From Paramacrobiotus metropolitanus (Eukaryota > Tardigrada > Eutardigrada > Parachela > Macrobiotidae), in contig NW_026570324.1 in NCBI RefSeq assembly GCF_019649055.1, forward strand, positions 310,001 to 374,000: a stretch of DNA of 64,000 nucleotides, written 5' to 3'. Made by a program: the position numbers and the translations under genes. Position 1 is the first letter of the stretch. The number at the start of each line of letters is the position of its first letter. Below are positions 41,701 to 55,337 of this stretch, piece after piece. A model generated the notes under the pieces. That model did not search any database. It saw only the letters and a list, made by a program, of their open reading frames with translations, and was not told where the DNA came from.

Positions 41701-44700
41701 TGGTTGTTTTTGGAACTTGTAACCGTAGTATGTAATCATTGTTGTTGAACACGAAGGAACCCAATTAAACATTACAGATCCAAATAATAATGTTATTTAA
41801 AACTACACTTTTTTCTACATTTTTTTCGCATTGGCATTTAAAAACTTTTTTAATAAATAATTTAAAAATTTATTTTGTTAATAACTGTGTTCAATTGTAC
41901 GAGGAAATCTGTGCCGGAAATGATGGTATTCACGATGTCTTCCAGGCGAAATTTAAAAAAAAACCTTGCGGATGTTTTTCGAATTGAAAATACCGAATAA
42001 ATTAAGCGAGCACATTTTTCGAACGCGTTATTTTCCCTCTTCCACTTTCAGTGAAAGCGCCATTTTCCTAACTGCAGTTTTTCTTTGTCTGCCGCCTTGA
42101 CGAAGAAGACAGACCAGTGTCCAGATGGACTGCAGCAGCGCGTAGTTTTGAGCATTGCACATTTTATCGGCAAGAAGGCGCAAGATTTTTCCACTGAGCC
42201 GCGAAGAAACACTGCGCTGCACCGGCTGCACCTTTTTCCGGCATGGCTGCATAAGCTGGACACTGGCGTCACTTTCCCTTTCTCTCGCGTTCCTCAAAAA
42301 GCCAGGCACAAAAGACAAAGTTTCTGTCTCATTCAAGGAGTTTTTACTTATCGCGCTGCCATCATCAGCGCCTGAAACGATTTATGTAAATACGCTGCAA
42401 CTTGCAACGCATATATGCGCAGGATTAATTAAGCGCTTTTTCCAACCGGCAAAGGCGATGGCTGACCAATGGCGTATGAGCGTGCAGTGGTGGTTGGACA
42501 GCAAAACGCAGCATAATTTTCTTTACACAAATTGAAATCAGAACAATCGACTATTCCAGTTAGAAATTATTTCTCCCTTACATATGAAAAACATTACAAA
42601 AATAAAAAGCGCAAATCAAAAACTTTCATTCTCTTGCAAGGAAGTTATTCAGTCACGTGACTTAATAAATCAGAATTATATTTCAAATTTTGCAACAAAT
42701 AAGGATTTAAAAATACAATTTTTTTTAATTAGACGAAAAACTGATGTTGTAATTAATTAGATAAATAAAGAATTCAAATGCCGGTTTCGCAGCGGTTTTA
42801 CGAGAACCGCGCACCCACCACTGCCGACCGCTTCCTTCCGCCGAAACAGCAACAAAGAATTACGCAGTCGGTTCTTTGTCTGCACCACAAAATACCGTGC
42901 TAATTTTCCATTTCCTTCAATTTCTTTTGCAAGCATTTGCATGGGATCGGCGTGCATTCTAAAGCCGGCAAATTACGCCGCACTGTAATTAGCGCTTCAG
43001 CCTGACACGGTACATTACGTGGTTACGACTTCCGCGTCGCAGTGAAGCACAACGGTGTTTAGTTGAGATTTTACAGTGGTTCGCGCGCTAAAAGCGAGAA
43101 CATTAAGGAATGTTTATCACCGCACAATAAAACCACGCACACACATACACGATATTCTTGGCAACGGTGGATTTGATTTTTTTAAAATGAACTGCCAAAA
43201 CCAAGGCAGCTGAATGCGGCAGCGCGACGTAATCGTCGTGTAAACGACAACTCATTAAAAAATCCACAACACCGATTTTTATATTATGCTGGTCATACGA
43301 CGCGCGCTGCTCGACTGGCGTTTAAAGCCGTGGTATTAAATTTTACACTTAAACTTCGCGTTTTAATGCGGACATCACTTTAACACCGGCAATCTGAACT
43401 TTTATGCGCCGCGGTGGACTGCGGCGATACCGGCCTTAATTCCACTGTAAAGAAAGATGAAGAAGGTTTTGTTGATGACTTAAAAAACACTGCCCCGACG
43501 CTGTGTGTTAACGGCGATACGTGCCGCCGCGATTGGCCTCGTTGCACAGAAAGACAGATTCATATATCGCGATTTTTTAGTCTTCGAGGCCAGTGCCGAC
43601 GATTCAGATGAGTGCGGCGGATGCTGATGCCGGCAAAGCATTGTTGTTTAGTTGTTTTCTCATTTTCCATCATCTCTCGCATCTGTAACATATTTTTCCA
43701 GTTTGTTGTTTCTGCTCGATTGCCGCTCTGCCAAATGATTATTATTTAAGGTAAGAGCTAGAATCATTAAATTCATGACCTTAAAATAAAATACTTTCTT
43801 GGGAAATGTTTGATTTTTGACCAATATATGTAATAAAAGCGGAATTTATCGCAAATTTTAATTAAAGCCGCACTTTTTGTTATTCACAACGAAAAGTGTT
43901 TGATGCTGAAACAACATTTCTGGGAATAACAACGGCTTATTGATTTGGGTTTTTCCAATAAATAAAAAAAAGCTAAAATATTAAAAATAAATTTATCATA
44001 ATTTATATTTCTTTATCCCTGATATTTTCGTTATTTAAATAAGTTTATTGCTGTAAATTGAATTAATAAAAAAAAGCTGATTTACATGATATTTCCGTTT
44101 TATAATTAAAATTAAAAACCTTTGTATAAAAATGACAGAATCTCTAACGCGGCCATTAAAGGTTGATTTAAAAGCATTTTAGAAAATTTCTTGAAAATTA
44201 CTTCACTTAAAATTTGAAAAATTGTTTGAAGTTTCAGGAAATGTAACCGGAATGACCTAATTTAAAAATAACGACCGAATAGTGAGACTGTATAGATTCA
44301 ATAACGCTTTCAAAAGTCTCGTCGTTTTTAAAAATGACTGAAAACAAAGTGATTCTCTTCTCTGTGTCGTAAGAAACCCGGAAGTTGTCTCTAAATGCAA
44401 AGTGATGTTGTTTATGACAAAGCCCGTCACTACTGTCAGTAACGATTGTTTATTGTCATAGCTGAGTAGTCAACCTATTTTTGAAAAATGTCCACCATTT
44501 AATTACCTATTTCCAAGATAAAAGCGCTACAATCAAAGAGCCATGTAGGCCGCACGGCGCTAAAATAAATACAAGTCATAGAAAAACCATAGCCGTAAAA
44601 TGTCAAACACTACACCGTAAAAAAATTGTCCTCGAAATTTTAACGCCAACTGACCGGAATTTTTTGGAAAAGTCTAATTGTCCGGCCGCGATATTCGTGT

Positions 44701-45539
44701 TCAGCGCATCGAATAACGTCTAAAAAGCCAGTTTCAAGTGATTTTACCGTGTAGTTATCGAATAACGCAGAATAATAATTCGGCAACTCTTACTTGCAAC
44801 CTACTTCCGCTGATGGGCAGCATCATTTTTTAAAATAATAAGGCCGCAACGCATTTCGTACGTGTTGCGGCTTCGTACGCGTTGTGTACAGTTAGTGGGC
44901 GTTGCCCGGATGAGAACGCCGTGGTTTTAAGAAGCGGTTGTTGTTTACGCGTGCTGACATGTTGCTTTTTTAATTTCCCATCTACATTTTTCCACTGCTG
45001 GACGCATTAAACAGATGTAGGACTGCGATGAAGGTGGCCTACAAAACACAGCGCCCCGATTGCTATCCGCCGTCGAAACAATGCCAACTCGCCAAAAACG
45101 CTGTAAACGACCTCATTTTGGAAAAACACTGCGAGTGACACACAGCGTAGAGTGTGAGTGCTGTTTTACACTGGGTCGCCTCGATTACGCGATGCTGTGG
45201 CGAAAACGTGCATCATGGTCATCTTAGTTCCAGTTATTAAATTTATATGTCGCCGTTTAGCGTGTTTGAATTAGGACAGATCGACTTTTTCTCTCCTATT
45301 CATGCGAGTGGCGTGAGCACTTGCCATACTTTTTCCACAGGTAGTTTCGGTTTCGCTCATAATGCGCCGCGATGAGGCTGCTCTTGATGGTCATTTTAAA
45401 AAAAGCCCGGTATGTATCGCGGCGGTAGGTCAGTAGTGTCAGACTCACTGGCTGGCCCACATTTCACTTTATACGCTTCCATTCAACCAGCGAAGCCGTT
45501 GGTCATCTCTCAAAAATCATTGTGTGTCAATCGGTGTTA

Positions 45540-46000
45540 CGGATATGCTTCTACTTTTTTAATTTCATTTTGATCGAGTCGATATTGTGGGGGCGTTTGA
45601 TTTTGCATTGCTGCTGTCTTCCTTGGATGTGGTAGCTGCTTCTCATACATCGCACGTTGCCGTGTCACGGATACTTTTTTAATTTAAAATTGTGGTGTGC
45701 TACATTTTGCGCAGTTGTTATCTTCCTGGGACGTAGTAATTTTTTTCCCATACGTTGCGAATAATTCCCTATATTTAAATTGATTATTTTTGGGATTGGT
45801 CATTGCGTATGTCTTTTTTGCGCAGCTGCTGTCTTCCTTGGATGTGGCAACTGTTTCTCATGCATCGTATGGTATTGCGGATACTTTCCTAAATTTTAAT
45901 TTAATTTAATTACTAGACATTACGGTGTATTTATTTTTGCGCTGCTGTTGCCTTCCTTGGGTGTGTCAGCTGTTTCTCATCATACCAGTACATCGTGCAT
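45540..46000. repeat. Diverged tandem repeat, period ~105-120
   Basis: Four imperfect units, with gctgctgtcttccttgg-like cores at about 45609, 45714, 45824 and 45944. Each core is followed by tttctcat and a catcg-like phrase and preceded by a cttttttaattt phrase. The array ends about 140 bases before the zinc-finger start codon. It could reiterate promoter or intron elements. Confidence 0.7.
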
Positions 46001-46142
46001 TAATCTATGGTAGTGACCTTTTCCTTTTCCCACGGTTTGTAGCGTGGGAAAGTCAACGGATTTTCAGTTAAAAACGTTGCTGGATAAGCAAATTCATGGA
46101 TTTTCTTTTCCAGATTGTTGATCGAACCCTGAAAAAACCAGA

Positions 46143-49100
46143 ATGACGGACTCGGCGCCGCACTTCCCGCGCTACTTCTCCGCCCCCTTCATCGACTGTT
46201 TCCCGCCGGGTCTCCACAAATTCACCCCCGCCTCACCGCACCCACCCATCTCTTCTTCCTCAGGTTCTTCCTCACCGCATCATGATGACATCGACACCTC
46301 CCCACCGGCGTCCCACCCTCCTCCGGAAGCCGCCGTAGAGTCCCCGGCGTCGTCGTCCTATTCGTCGCGCTCCGACGAGGAGGCGCCCAGCCCCGGTGGG
46401 TTGTTGGTGCACCTAGGCTCAAAGCGCCGCAAACAGCACAAACCCATCCGTTGTGACGCGCTGAACCTGAGCAAGGAAACGGTGCTGGAGGACCACCGGG
46501 ACAGTGATTCCGGTGTGCATGATGGGTCGCCGGCGGCGGTGGATAGTGAGCTGCAGTGGAAGGAGGAGGATGTCGACGCGGAGGAGGTTGATCGGGAACG
46601 GCAGTTTTCCAGTGAGTTGGATGGACTGCGAATAGGGCCGGGCGGCGAGTCCCGCGGGGGGTCGTCGCCGGGGTCCACGTCGCCGAATGGAAGGAGGATT
46701 CCGGTTCTCACCGGGAATCGAGTGTTTCCAGTAGCCCCGACCGGTAAATTTTATTTTATGAATCAATATAAGGAAAAATGTAGTGTACTTGAATCAATCT
46801 GGGATATTTTTTTACATGATATGTTTTTAGTAGTTGATTTGAATAATAATACGCAAATACGTATTTCCCAAGCGTATAGGACCAGAATGCTGAATTTTCG
46901 AGCTACAAATTACGTAATTTATTAAATAAATCACGGTTACTTTTCTGTTTTTATCACGGTTACTTTTCGCATTCAGTCATATGATAAATTTTGACGTTTA
47001 AATTTTATTGGTTTTGGTTTTTGACGAATTTTGATGAATGGCTTTTGGATGAAGCCCGTACGGCCGTACTGTATATGTATGTACTGGAAAAATTTAAGCA
47101 ACCAGGTTTTTTAAGCCGGGCTGCAATACCGTAGTGTGGTTGACGACTAACGTTCCATTAGACTTTGACCGGCTGCCGCCAAATTAGACAAAAGCGGCCT
47201 TAAGTGAAAAATTAAAAATGTGGTACATCTGCAGCGATTGTACACAGTGCAGTATTAGTGCTGTAGTTTTGACCAGCGGATTATTAACCTTTTGTGTTAA
47301 CGGCTGTTACATAAGCAGCAAGTGTAAGTGTCACTGCTGACCACAGGGGCCCGCATCTTCAACCCGGACGCCTACTGCACGCTGTGCAGCCGCGAATTCT
47401 GCAACAAATACTTCCTCAAGACCCACAAAGCCAACAAACACGGCGTCTACGAACCTGACGACCCCTCGCCCCCGCCGGGAGCCCTCCCAGGGACCCCGGG
47501 AGGCCCGCCGCCACAACCCGGCTTCTTTAAACCGGAAGAAACCACGCCCGGCCTCGTCCAGACGGAAGGAGACACCCCCGCCGCCGACATGGAACGCCAG
47601 CTTCTGACCAACCAGATCCGGCTGATGTACGCGCAGAACTTCGCCATGCAGCAGCTGCTGCAGCGCGGCGGACCCGTGTTCCCCATGATGCCGCCGTTCG
47701 GGCAGCCGCTGATGCCCATGATGCCGCCGTTAGGCGGGGCGGCGTTTTTCCCTCGACCCCCGCCGGAAATGATGCCGCCGACCCCGGAGGTGCCGGTTAA
47801 GCGGGAGGAGGTCCCGCCGGAGGTCCCCGGCACGGAGGAGGTCGTGTGCGAGGTGTGCCAGAAGCGGCTGAGTAGCCGCAGCTTTCTGAGGATTCACATG
47901 AAGCGGAAACACGGGATGGAGGGCGGGCCCAGGAGCCCGCTGGGAGCCGGGGAACCGAAGAAGCGTTCGCGGAAGAAGGAGAGGAAGGAGACGGTTCAAG
48001 AAAGGGCCGACGCATTCCTGAAGAGGAGCGGGATCGCGATGCCTAACGGAAGCGTTAAGGAAGAAGAGCGGGAGAACAACGGATATTTGCAACAACTGCT
48101 TTTGGTAAGTGGAAAATGTATGCAAGAAAATATAATAAGAAAAATTAGATTTAATTCTTAAAAATGAAATAATTTTAATAAATTTAAATGCAAAAAAACT
48201 TTATAAGTAGGAATTCAATTTAAATAATTTTGCGATTACATTAAATAAACCAGAATTTATTTCGTACAATAAGTACTTAAAAAGTGGGAGTAATTAAAAA
48301 GTGGGAGGAAGCGGCTATTTTTCCGCTGAAGTTTTTTTAACTGACAGTGTCTGCAAATCTCGATAAGGAGTGATTCCTTGTATTTGCAGACGTTAAGCAT
48401 TAAAACCTAAAACCTAACCTTCAGAATTTACTGAGCGCATTTTTTTTAAAACATTATTCTGTCTGAACGTACCATAATTTGTTATTAAAGAGCTACGCAA
48501 CGGTAAATGCGCTTCCGGTGCGTTAGTGCAACAAGTGTGCGGTGAGCGGCGGTTCCCAAGGCACACACTGTGCGGCGCAGCGGCAATCGGTGTTGATTGT
48601 GTGGAGACAAAGTGCGCGCGCGCATACGGCCGCGTGTTGGCCAGATGAACGATACCGGCGCGTCTCCATGTTCTTGACCTTTGCGCCCGCGTACCGTTTG
48701 CACTCGCCGCTAACCTTGAAACCGCACCAGTGCTATTCGCAGCTTAGTAATTATGACTAATATCTTCCCAACTCGTTAAAATATCCCCATCACTTGCATA
48801 TGGATTTTCGATATTGAATAACCAGAACTCAAAGCATGTACGTACGAACCATGTACGCAAATTAATCAAAAATAAAAATTATATTGTGTTCGCCAAATTT
48901 CGCACGAAAGTAAGGAAGTAATTTATACCGAAAAATTTGCTAAATTCGCGTGAAAATGAAAATTTAATCGAAATCAGAAAAGAAAAATAAGTACGGGTCT
49001 TTAAAAAAAAAGCGAGAAAAAAATAGCAAGTAACATAAAGACGAGCAGCAATAAATACAATTTTCAGAATGTATGCACTTAAACACACGTGTTATTTCTG

Positions 49101-52100
49101 CGAAACTGCTTACCGCGATCTTTTGATTTTTTGCATAATTCTTTAATGGAAACAGCTGTGTAATTTGTATGTTTATCGGGCATCGTGTAGCGGGAATAGT
49201 ATCGTTATGTGGATCGGTCACAGCGTGCGTTTGACGGTGACCTTTGGAAAGGGGCCAATCGGCATTCGGCAGGCAGGCGGAAAAATGCAGTTTAATTTCC
49301 GAGCGTAAAAATCAGCGCACTGTGGAAAATGCAAGTAGAGCTACTATGTCGTGTGCATGCGCGCGGAAAACTCCGCTTCGCCTCGCGGCGGTGTAACATT
49401 TCGAAATGACAGGCCGCTCTCCAAAACAATTTTCCAGCGTCAGTTTTTTAATTCAAAAATATACAGTGTACAACACATTACCGATGAGAGTTTCTCTGAT
49501 ATAAAGAATGGTTGCTCTCCAAGAAATGCATCGTAACAAAAATTGCCGTCGGCATTTTACGAAGTTATGTATTATAACGCCTAAAAAACTTTAAAATATT
49601 TATTACGCTGCCCGTAATAAAACAAGAACTGTTAAAAGGGAAGAATAATACGAAATCTGTATAAATTTTTTGTCTTTGTCATAACTTTTTTAATTATAAA
49701 TTATTTGTTTGCATTGGTAAATTCTTTCCGTAAATTCTAAACCTTTTTCTGTGAAATTCTTCAAAAATATCTGTAAAGAAAAATCCCAGAAAAAAACAGT
49801 GAAAAACTTGTGATAAAAATTCAAGAGTATTAAGAATAATTTCAGTGTGGTCTGTATTTTCACCATAATAAGAAATTAGCTAACCCTAATTCGATGATCA
49901 TATTTTCTCGTTGAATTTATTTAATATCTTCATGACGGATTATATTTCTGTTGATTTTTTTGGCCGAAATTGTAGCGTACATTGACAGATTTAACCGAGT
50001 TTAAAAACTTCAACAGAAAAACGTCCAGCGGCGATATTGTGCAACGGATTGTGAAAAACAATTATAAAATTGCTACCGCGATTTGTTGCGCTTTAAAGTG
50101 GGTGTGTGGCTGTGAGAACACAGCATTCTAAACTGCAGTGCCGGTAGTTGTTTACCCTTCCCCGCTAAATTATGAGTGTTAAGCAGCGGCGCGTCGGCAA
50201 AACGGCAACATTTCCGCTTATCCAACCCGTCGTTGTGTTGATGTTGTTTGTATCGCGCCATCATCATCCCTGCCGGGCACTCACGACGACGCTGATCGCT
50301 GTCTTGACAACACACTCTCGTTAGCGGATTTTCCGCATTGTTTCCCGCCACTGCAAATTTTTAAATCCAGCGGATTTTACTTGCACGCGCTCGCATTTTT
50401 TTTTAATTATACAAGCTGTGTACGTAATTTGGCCGGTGAAATTTTCAGCACCGGCGCAACGCAAGGTCATTTTCGGTAGATTTCTGATCGACGCTGATGG
50501 TGCTGGACCGGCGTGAATAAGCGGCCGTTATCGTTTAATCGCTTTCAGTCTGTCGGATGCCGGGTGTTGTTGGCGCGGGATTACTGGAATGTTTTCTTGT
50601 TGTTGTTGACTGAGTTGCGGCTGATGCGCAGGGAATGTACGAGAGCGTTATCCGGCCGCTGACCAGCCACGCCGTAAATCTCCGCTTTCTATCCAATATC
50701 TTTTCGAAATGATTTTAATTTAATTTATTACAATTTTTAATGAATATCGTTTAAAACTTTTAACAGCGTTTAAAACTTTCAAAGGTCCTTTAAAAGTTAA
50801 CCTTTAAAAGTTACCTCTGAAAAAAGCGTTACAAAAAGTTCTTTAAGTTATCTCTACAGCTGTATACATCGTTCGTCGTTTTGTGTTTTAGACAATGTGA
50901 AAATCTGATGGCGTGAAAATCTGATGTGAACTGACTGCTTAAACACTAGCTGAAAGCCGTTAAAATTTCCTGCATGCCGTTGTTGTTCCGATTGAGAAAT
51001 AGAAGTAGATGCTGCTGTTGGGAAACTTGTGTAGGGCAGAGGCATCGCAAGTCTAGTACATAAGCGGTTGTGAGCGTTTGCCGGCACTTCACATACAAAG
51101 TAATAGACAGAACTATGGATAATTTCTGTATAATTTTTGTTGTATTTTCCTGTTTGATTTGTTTGGGTTGCTTGTACTTCATTGTACATACCTACTTAAA
51201 TATGAGCTATTTAGTTTTCCGCTCATCTACCCGAACAACAGGATTATAGTCTTAATGTTTTTTTCTAACAAGTAGTACGTGAGAAACTGCAGCGAGAAAT
51301 AAAAAACAACAAAAAATAAATTTAATTTACGTTCCAAGAATTTACATTGTTTTCTTACGCTACTTTTTAAATAAATAAATTTTCCGGGAATTACCGATTT
51401 ATCTACGTCTAAAGCAAAGGAGAGAAGACACCTGAAACGCACACAGTGATAATTAAATTTTGTAAATAAATAATAAATAATTTTGTAGACAGTATGGCAG
51501 ATAAGTAAAATAAAAATAAAAATATTTTTGCTTTGTTATTAATTGCTCTATTTAATTTGTTTGTTTTGTTGCAGAGCATCCGGGATCCGGGCAGCCATGG
51601 TCGCCGGGAGACCTTCCGATGTCCGCAGTGCCCGACGGACTTCGCCAGTCCCTACTTCCTGCACTGCCACCTGCTCAAGGAGCACCACCACCCCCGCGGG
51701 GCCCCCGCCGAGCCGCCCCCACCCTACCGCTCCCCGGAGCCGGTCGTCCTCGATCTCTCCACCAAGTCCCACTCCCGTCCATCCCTACCGTCCACCCAAC
51801 CGCCGCCCCTGCCGGACATTGTCTCCTCCTCCACCGGCCAAGCGAGCCTGACCACGCCCATCGATTTGGAGTCGTTCTGCGTGAAATGCAACCGGGAATA
51901 TTGCAGTAAATATTTTCTGCGGACGCATCTGAAGAAAGTCCACAGTATGACGCAGGAGGACTATTTGGCTGAAGTTCAGACCGCCCGCCCCGAGGTGTGG
52001 CGGCAGTTTGTCAGCGGGGAGGTGCCGGGGGCACAGGAGGCCGGGAGCGGGGCGACGGCGTCACCGGGGGTGCGGCGGAATTGGTGTAAACACTGCAAGA

Positions 52101-53071
52101 AGGATTTCTGCAACAAGTACTTCTTCAAGACGCATATGATGAAGGTTGGTCGAATAACCTGTTTCTGCTGGAAAATTGTGACATAGTGTATTGCAGAAAA
52201 TAATTATCGACAAATCCTCGCGGAACAAATTTAATAAAAAAATTGTAAAATTTAAAATCGATTATAAATTTACTTATTGCGAGCTAAATCAAACTTTAAT
52301 GATAAAAAATTTATTCAAGAATTTATTATAATAAAATAAAAACAGTAAAGCAACGAAATGAATTTTATTTGGCGATGAAAGTTTAGTAATACTTTTTTTA
52401 TTATGCACGCATGTAGAATTATCGTACGTTCATTAGTCACCGTGACCTTTGGACCGGAAGTGGTGGCTTTGATTCGAAGGGCGATTGTTGTCTTTTTTCT
52501 TAGTAATTATGTGTGTCATTGATGTTCCTGTTTCCAACGCCATAAATTTTTCGCAAAAATAAAAAATAAATCAAGTTCGTTAAGTAATAAAAATAATGAT
52601 TTTTTATAGATGCACGGCGAAGAAGTGCACGAGCTGGTAACCAGCAGCCGCTCGGCCCGTCGGCGCTCGCAGAGCGTCTCCTGTGACGTCTGCCACAAGG
52701 ACCTGTGCTCCAAGTACTTCCTGAAAATCCACAAGAAGAACGCTCACAATATCCACGATCCCAGTTTGTCCATGGGCGTCGGCACGGAGCTGGAAACCCC
52801 CGGCTCGCCGTCCCTGGGCGATGAGGACGCCGATCCGGAGATGGAGGAGGGCGAGGTGGACGAAAGCATGCCGCTGTCCATGGTTATGGACCTGGCCACG
52901 CCCCACGGCGACCACCACCGCGGGAGCGGCGCCGGGTCACCGCCCGTGACCTTTAAACGGGACGCCGGACGGGCCACCGTCATCACCTGTGTCGGGACGC
53001 ATTTCGTGCCGCCACTGGATGGGGGCGGGGCTGAGGAGGAGGAGCCGATGATCAAGCAGGAAATAAACTGA
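46143..53071 (+). CDS. Six-finger C2H2 transcription factor with CNKYF-type fingers
   Basis: Four exons in phase, 46143-46743, 47347-48104, 51575-52144 and 52610-53071, giving 796 residues. The N-terminus is Ser/Pro-rich with an acidic patch. C2H2 fingers lie at about 210-234, 367-390, 467-490, 554-577, 623-646 (split by the last intron) and 667-690. Fingers 1, 4, 5 and 6 share an unusual core, C-[NS]-KYF-[LF]-K/R-x-H, where most C2H2 fingers have F-x5-L. Between them are a Met/Pro-rich region (MMPPFGQPLMPMMPPLGG), a basic NLS-like stretch (KKRSRKKERK) and VLDLS, close to the PxDLS CtBP-binding motif. It is presumably a nuclear DNA-binding regulator. I cannot name the orthologue. Confidence 0.9.
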
Positions 53072-53900
53072 ATAACTGCATCGCGGTTTTAGCTTTCAGG
53101 TAAAACATTAAATACAATTATCTAGGATAAACTTGCAATCGATTGAAAATTTATTGACAAGTTTTGTTTTGCTATACTTATTTACAGTTTTTTTACTAAA
53201 TTTATTTACAGTTGCCATTTAAAGCGGCCACCTTATACGTCTTCCGTATAATAATTTAACCTGGACAGTTGCTCAGTGGGACGAATGTCGTCCGGTATTC
53301 CATGACCGCCAATTTCTGCCGTATTTATTACTGGACCGATTAACAACTCGCCCGCAATATCACTGATGTACCGTGCCGAATTAATGGGCGACTTGCGCGT
53401 AATTAATTCTCAAATCCCTTCACTCATTCAACCAGCGATCTCCTTGCATGTAATCATTCCAGCTGGCCGATTCAATTCCCCTTTTCTACAATCTCTCTTT
53501 TTTTTCTCCATGACAATACTCATTAATTAGATTTTACTTTTGCGTTGAAGTAACGGTGGGTTGCTGGCCTCCGGCATCCGCGGAGAACTGCTCATGTTTT
53601 GATTTTGCAATGATTCCTATGAAAACATATTTGTATGTACGAGTACCTTGCTGCCTGTTGTATTGCTGTTTCAAATGATTTGCCTTGTAGCGGTTGTGCT
53701 GATATGAGGTTAGCGTTAATTAAAAATTGTGTGCTGTAATCAGTAATGCGGTTACGTTGTATAAATAACCTACGTAATATAACGATTAAATAATCGTTAC
53801 TTCATTATTACGCTGAAATTACTCGTCTTTGAAACAAAAACAATATATTTGATGACACTTTATTTCTCAATATGTACAAGGCGAGCTTCCCTCAACAAAT
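53072..53900. other. 3' flank of the zinc-finger gene
   Basis: No coding sequence is supported and no clear AATAAA stands out close to the 53071 stop. The tail of a LINE fragment begins near 53900. Confidence 0.45.
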
Positions 53901-53904
53901 ATCA

Positions 53905-54229
53905 TCAAATGAAGAATTTGTCCCAATTAACATGGGAAGGGACCGTGCACAATACACTCACAGCATTACCACGATCTCCCAACTCCCACACTACTTGTTT
54001 TCTGAAACAAAAAACAAGTAGTGCGACTCTCACCGTCTTTAAAAGCAACTTCTTACCAATCTCCTTTAACGTAACAATACCGGTCTCACACCAAGTGCCA
54101 AAAGTCTCACATGCAAAGGGGACGAAATTACAACGATCAGTAAGCGACTTGTATTTTCCCATCTTCTGCCGGAAAGCCAGTTCGGCGGCAGCGCCAGCGC
54201 ACTTTGAGGTCGTGTCGATGTATGAATGA
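53905..54229 (-). pseudogene. RLE LINE C-terminal fragment
   Basis: The minus strand reads YIDTTSKCAGAAAELAF, then GKYKSLTDRCNFVPFACETF, matching TYIGQTSDRPGAAAEAAE and GKYEKLRDRYIVQPFAFETM of the 15 kb LINE. The rest of the tail is strongly diverged. It is an old 5'-truncated copy. Confidence 0.7.
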
Positions 54230-54623
54230 ATATTTTATATTTGTATAGCGATAAAACCTTTCAATACGTCAGAATTTTGGTTGAAAACTCAACATAAGCT
54301 TCTTACGGTACAAACTTCTTCGACACTGACTACTCCGGATCCATTTCTTCCGTCACCAGGACACAACAATCTGAACACAACAAGCGAGTCCACCGCGTGC
54401 TGCTCACTAAAAGTAAATTTGGCGGTTATGCTAAGCTACCTCGCGGTAGATGACACGGTACTGCTTCAGGGACTGCCCGACTTAACGCGCATCTTCACGG
54501 CGTACATATCCGGTATCCTGGGCATCTCAACCGGTAGCGGCTTCCCGGGGGTGGGCATGCGCTGCAACGACCACCATCCGTCACTATCCTCTACTCTGCT
54601 CCACAAAATCAACCAAACACCTT

Positions 54624-54830
54624 CTAAGCAGACAATTCCAGTTGGTGCACGGCAGCGCCCTCGTCATTGCGGATAGCGCACTCATATTTCTTCAGGTCGG
54701 CCTCTCCCACTTGGCGCACCGTCATTGTGGTGGTCAAGGTGGAGCCATTGGGCGTCCGTTTCGATGGCGTGCCGCCCGTCCGCTCCCACTTGCAGTTAAT
54801 GATTTTGCAACAACTGTAGCTAAACTCCTT
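54624..54830 (-). pseudogene. Immunoglobulin-domain exon fragment
   Basis: The minus frame ends with GSTLTTTMTVRQVGEADLKK and YECAIRNDEGAAVHQLEL, the second half of an I-set Ig domain (the D-x-x-x-Y-x-C signature and G strand). The first half is only weakly suggested (CKIINCKWER). No neighbouring Ig or other exons are found, and a stop follows directly. It could be a terminal exon of a gene whose other exons I cannot see, but an isolated duplicate is likelier. Confidence 0.5.
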
Positions 54831-55337
54831 TAATGGAGGTTTTAGTAGGCTCGTTACCTTAGAGAAGTTCAACATGATGAATCGTCGGATTCTTCTGGTT
54901 TGCCCCTCCTGCGTATGTATTGTTCTTTAAATGCCCATAGCGATTTTGACTCTCTTTCGCTTTCGTTTCATTTAGAAGCACTGAGACGTGTGACATGTCA
55001 GTGCCCAAGTTTTCGCTAACAACGTAGCAGTATGGTGTCCACTACGGACATTACCATTACAGAGTGAGCAAAGTTTTCTTCATTTCCAGTAGTAAAACAA
55101 CTGCTTTCTCTGCACAATGAGCACAACCGAACACAGACCATTTCTGGTGTCAGCAAACTTGGGTAATTTTTCACTCGACTCGGAGCGTGTTTTTTCTTTA
55201 GCTGTGAACGTAATTGGACTAATTGCGTTTATGGTTAAAAGCAGCGACCGGTGTGGTTGTCAATAAATGTTCACAACAATTATGTGTTATCAATTAACAA
55301 CCGAACCATTATACCATTCTATAATGCAGATTCAGGG

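Larger units (their letters stand above)
37566..46100. other. 8.5 kb gene-free territory upstream of the zinc-finger gene
   Basis: No coding exon is supported. The stretch is AT-rich with islands of higher GC. It includes a (GT)n run at 38722-38740, a purine-rich gagagaga zone near 38100-38170, and a diverged tandem repeat at 45540-46000. A splice acceptor (ttttcttttccag) just before the zinc-finger start codon implies a 5' UTR intron and exon somewhere in here. Size and position suit cis-regulatory DNA of a developmental gene; this is inference. Confidence 0.55.
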
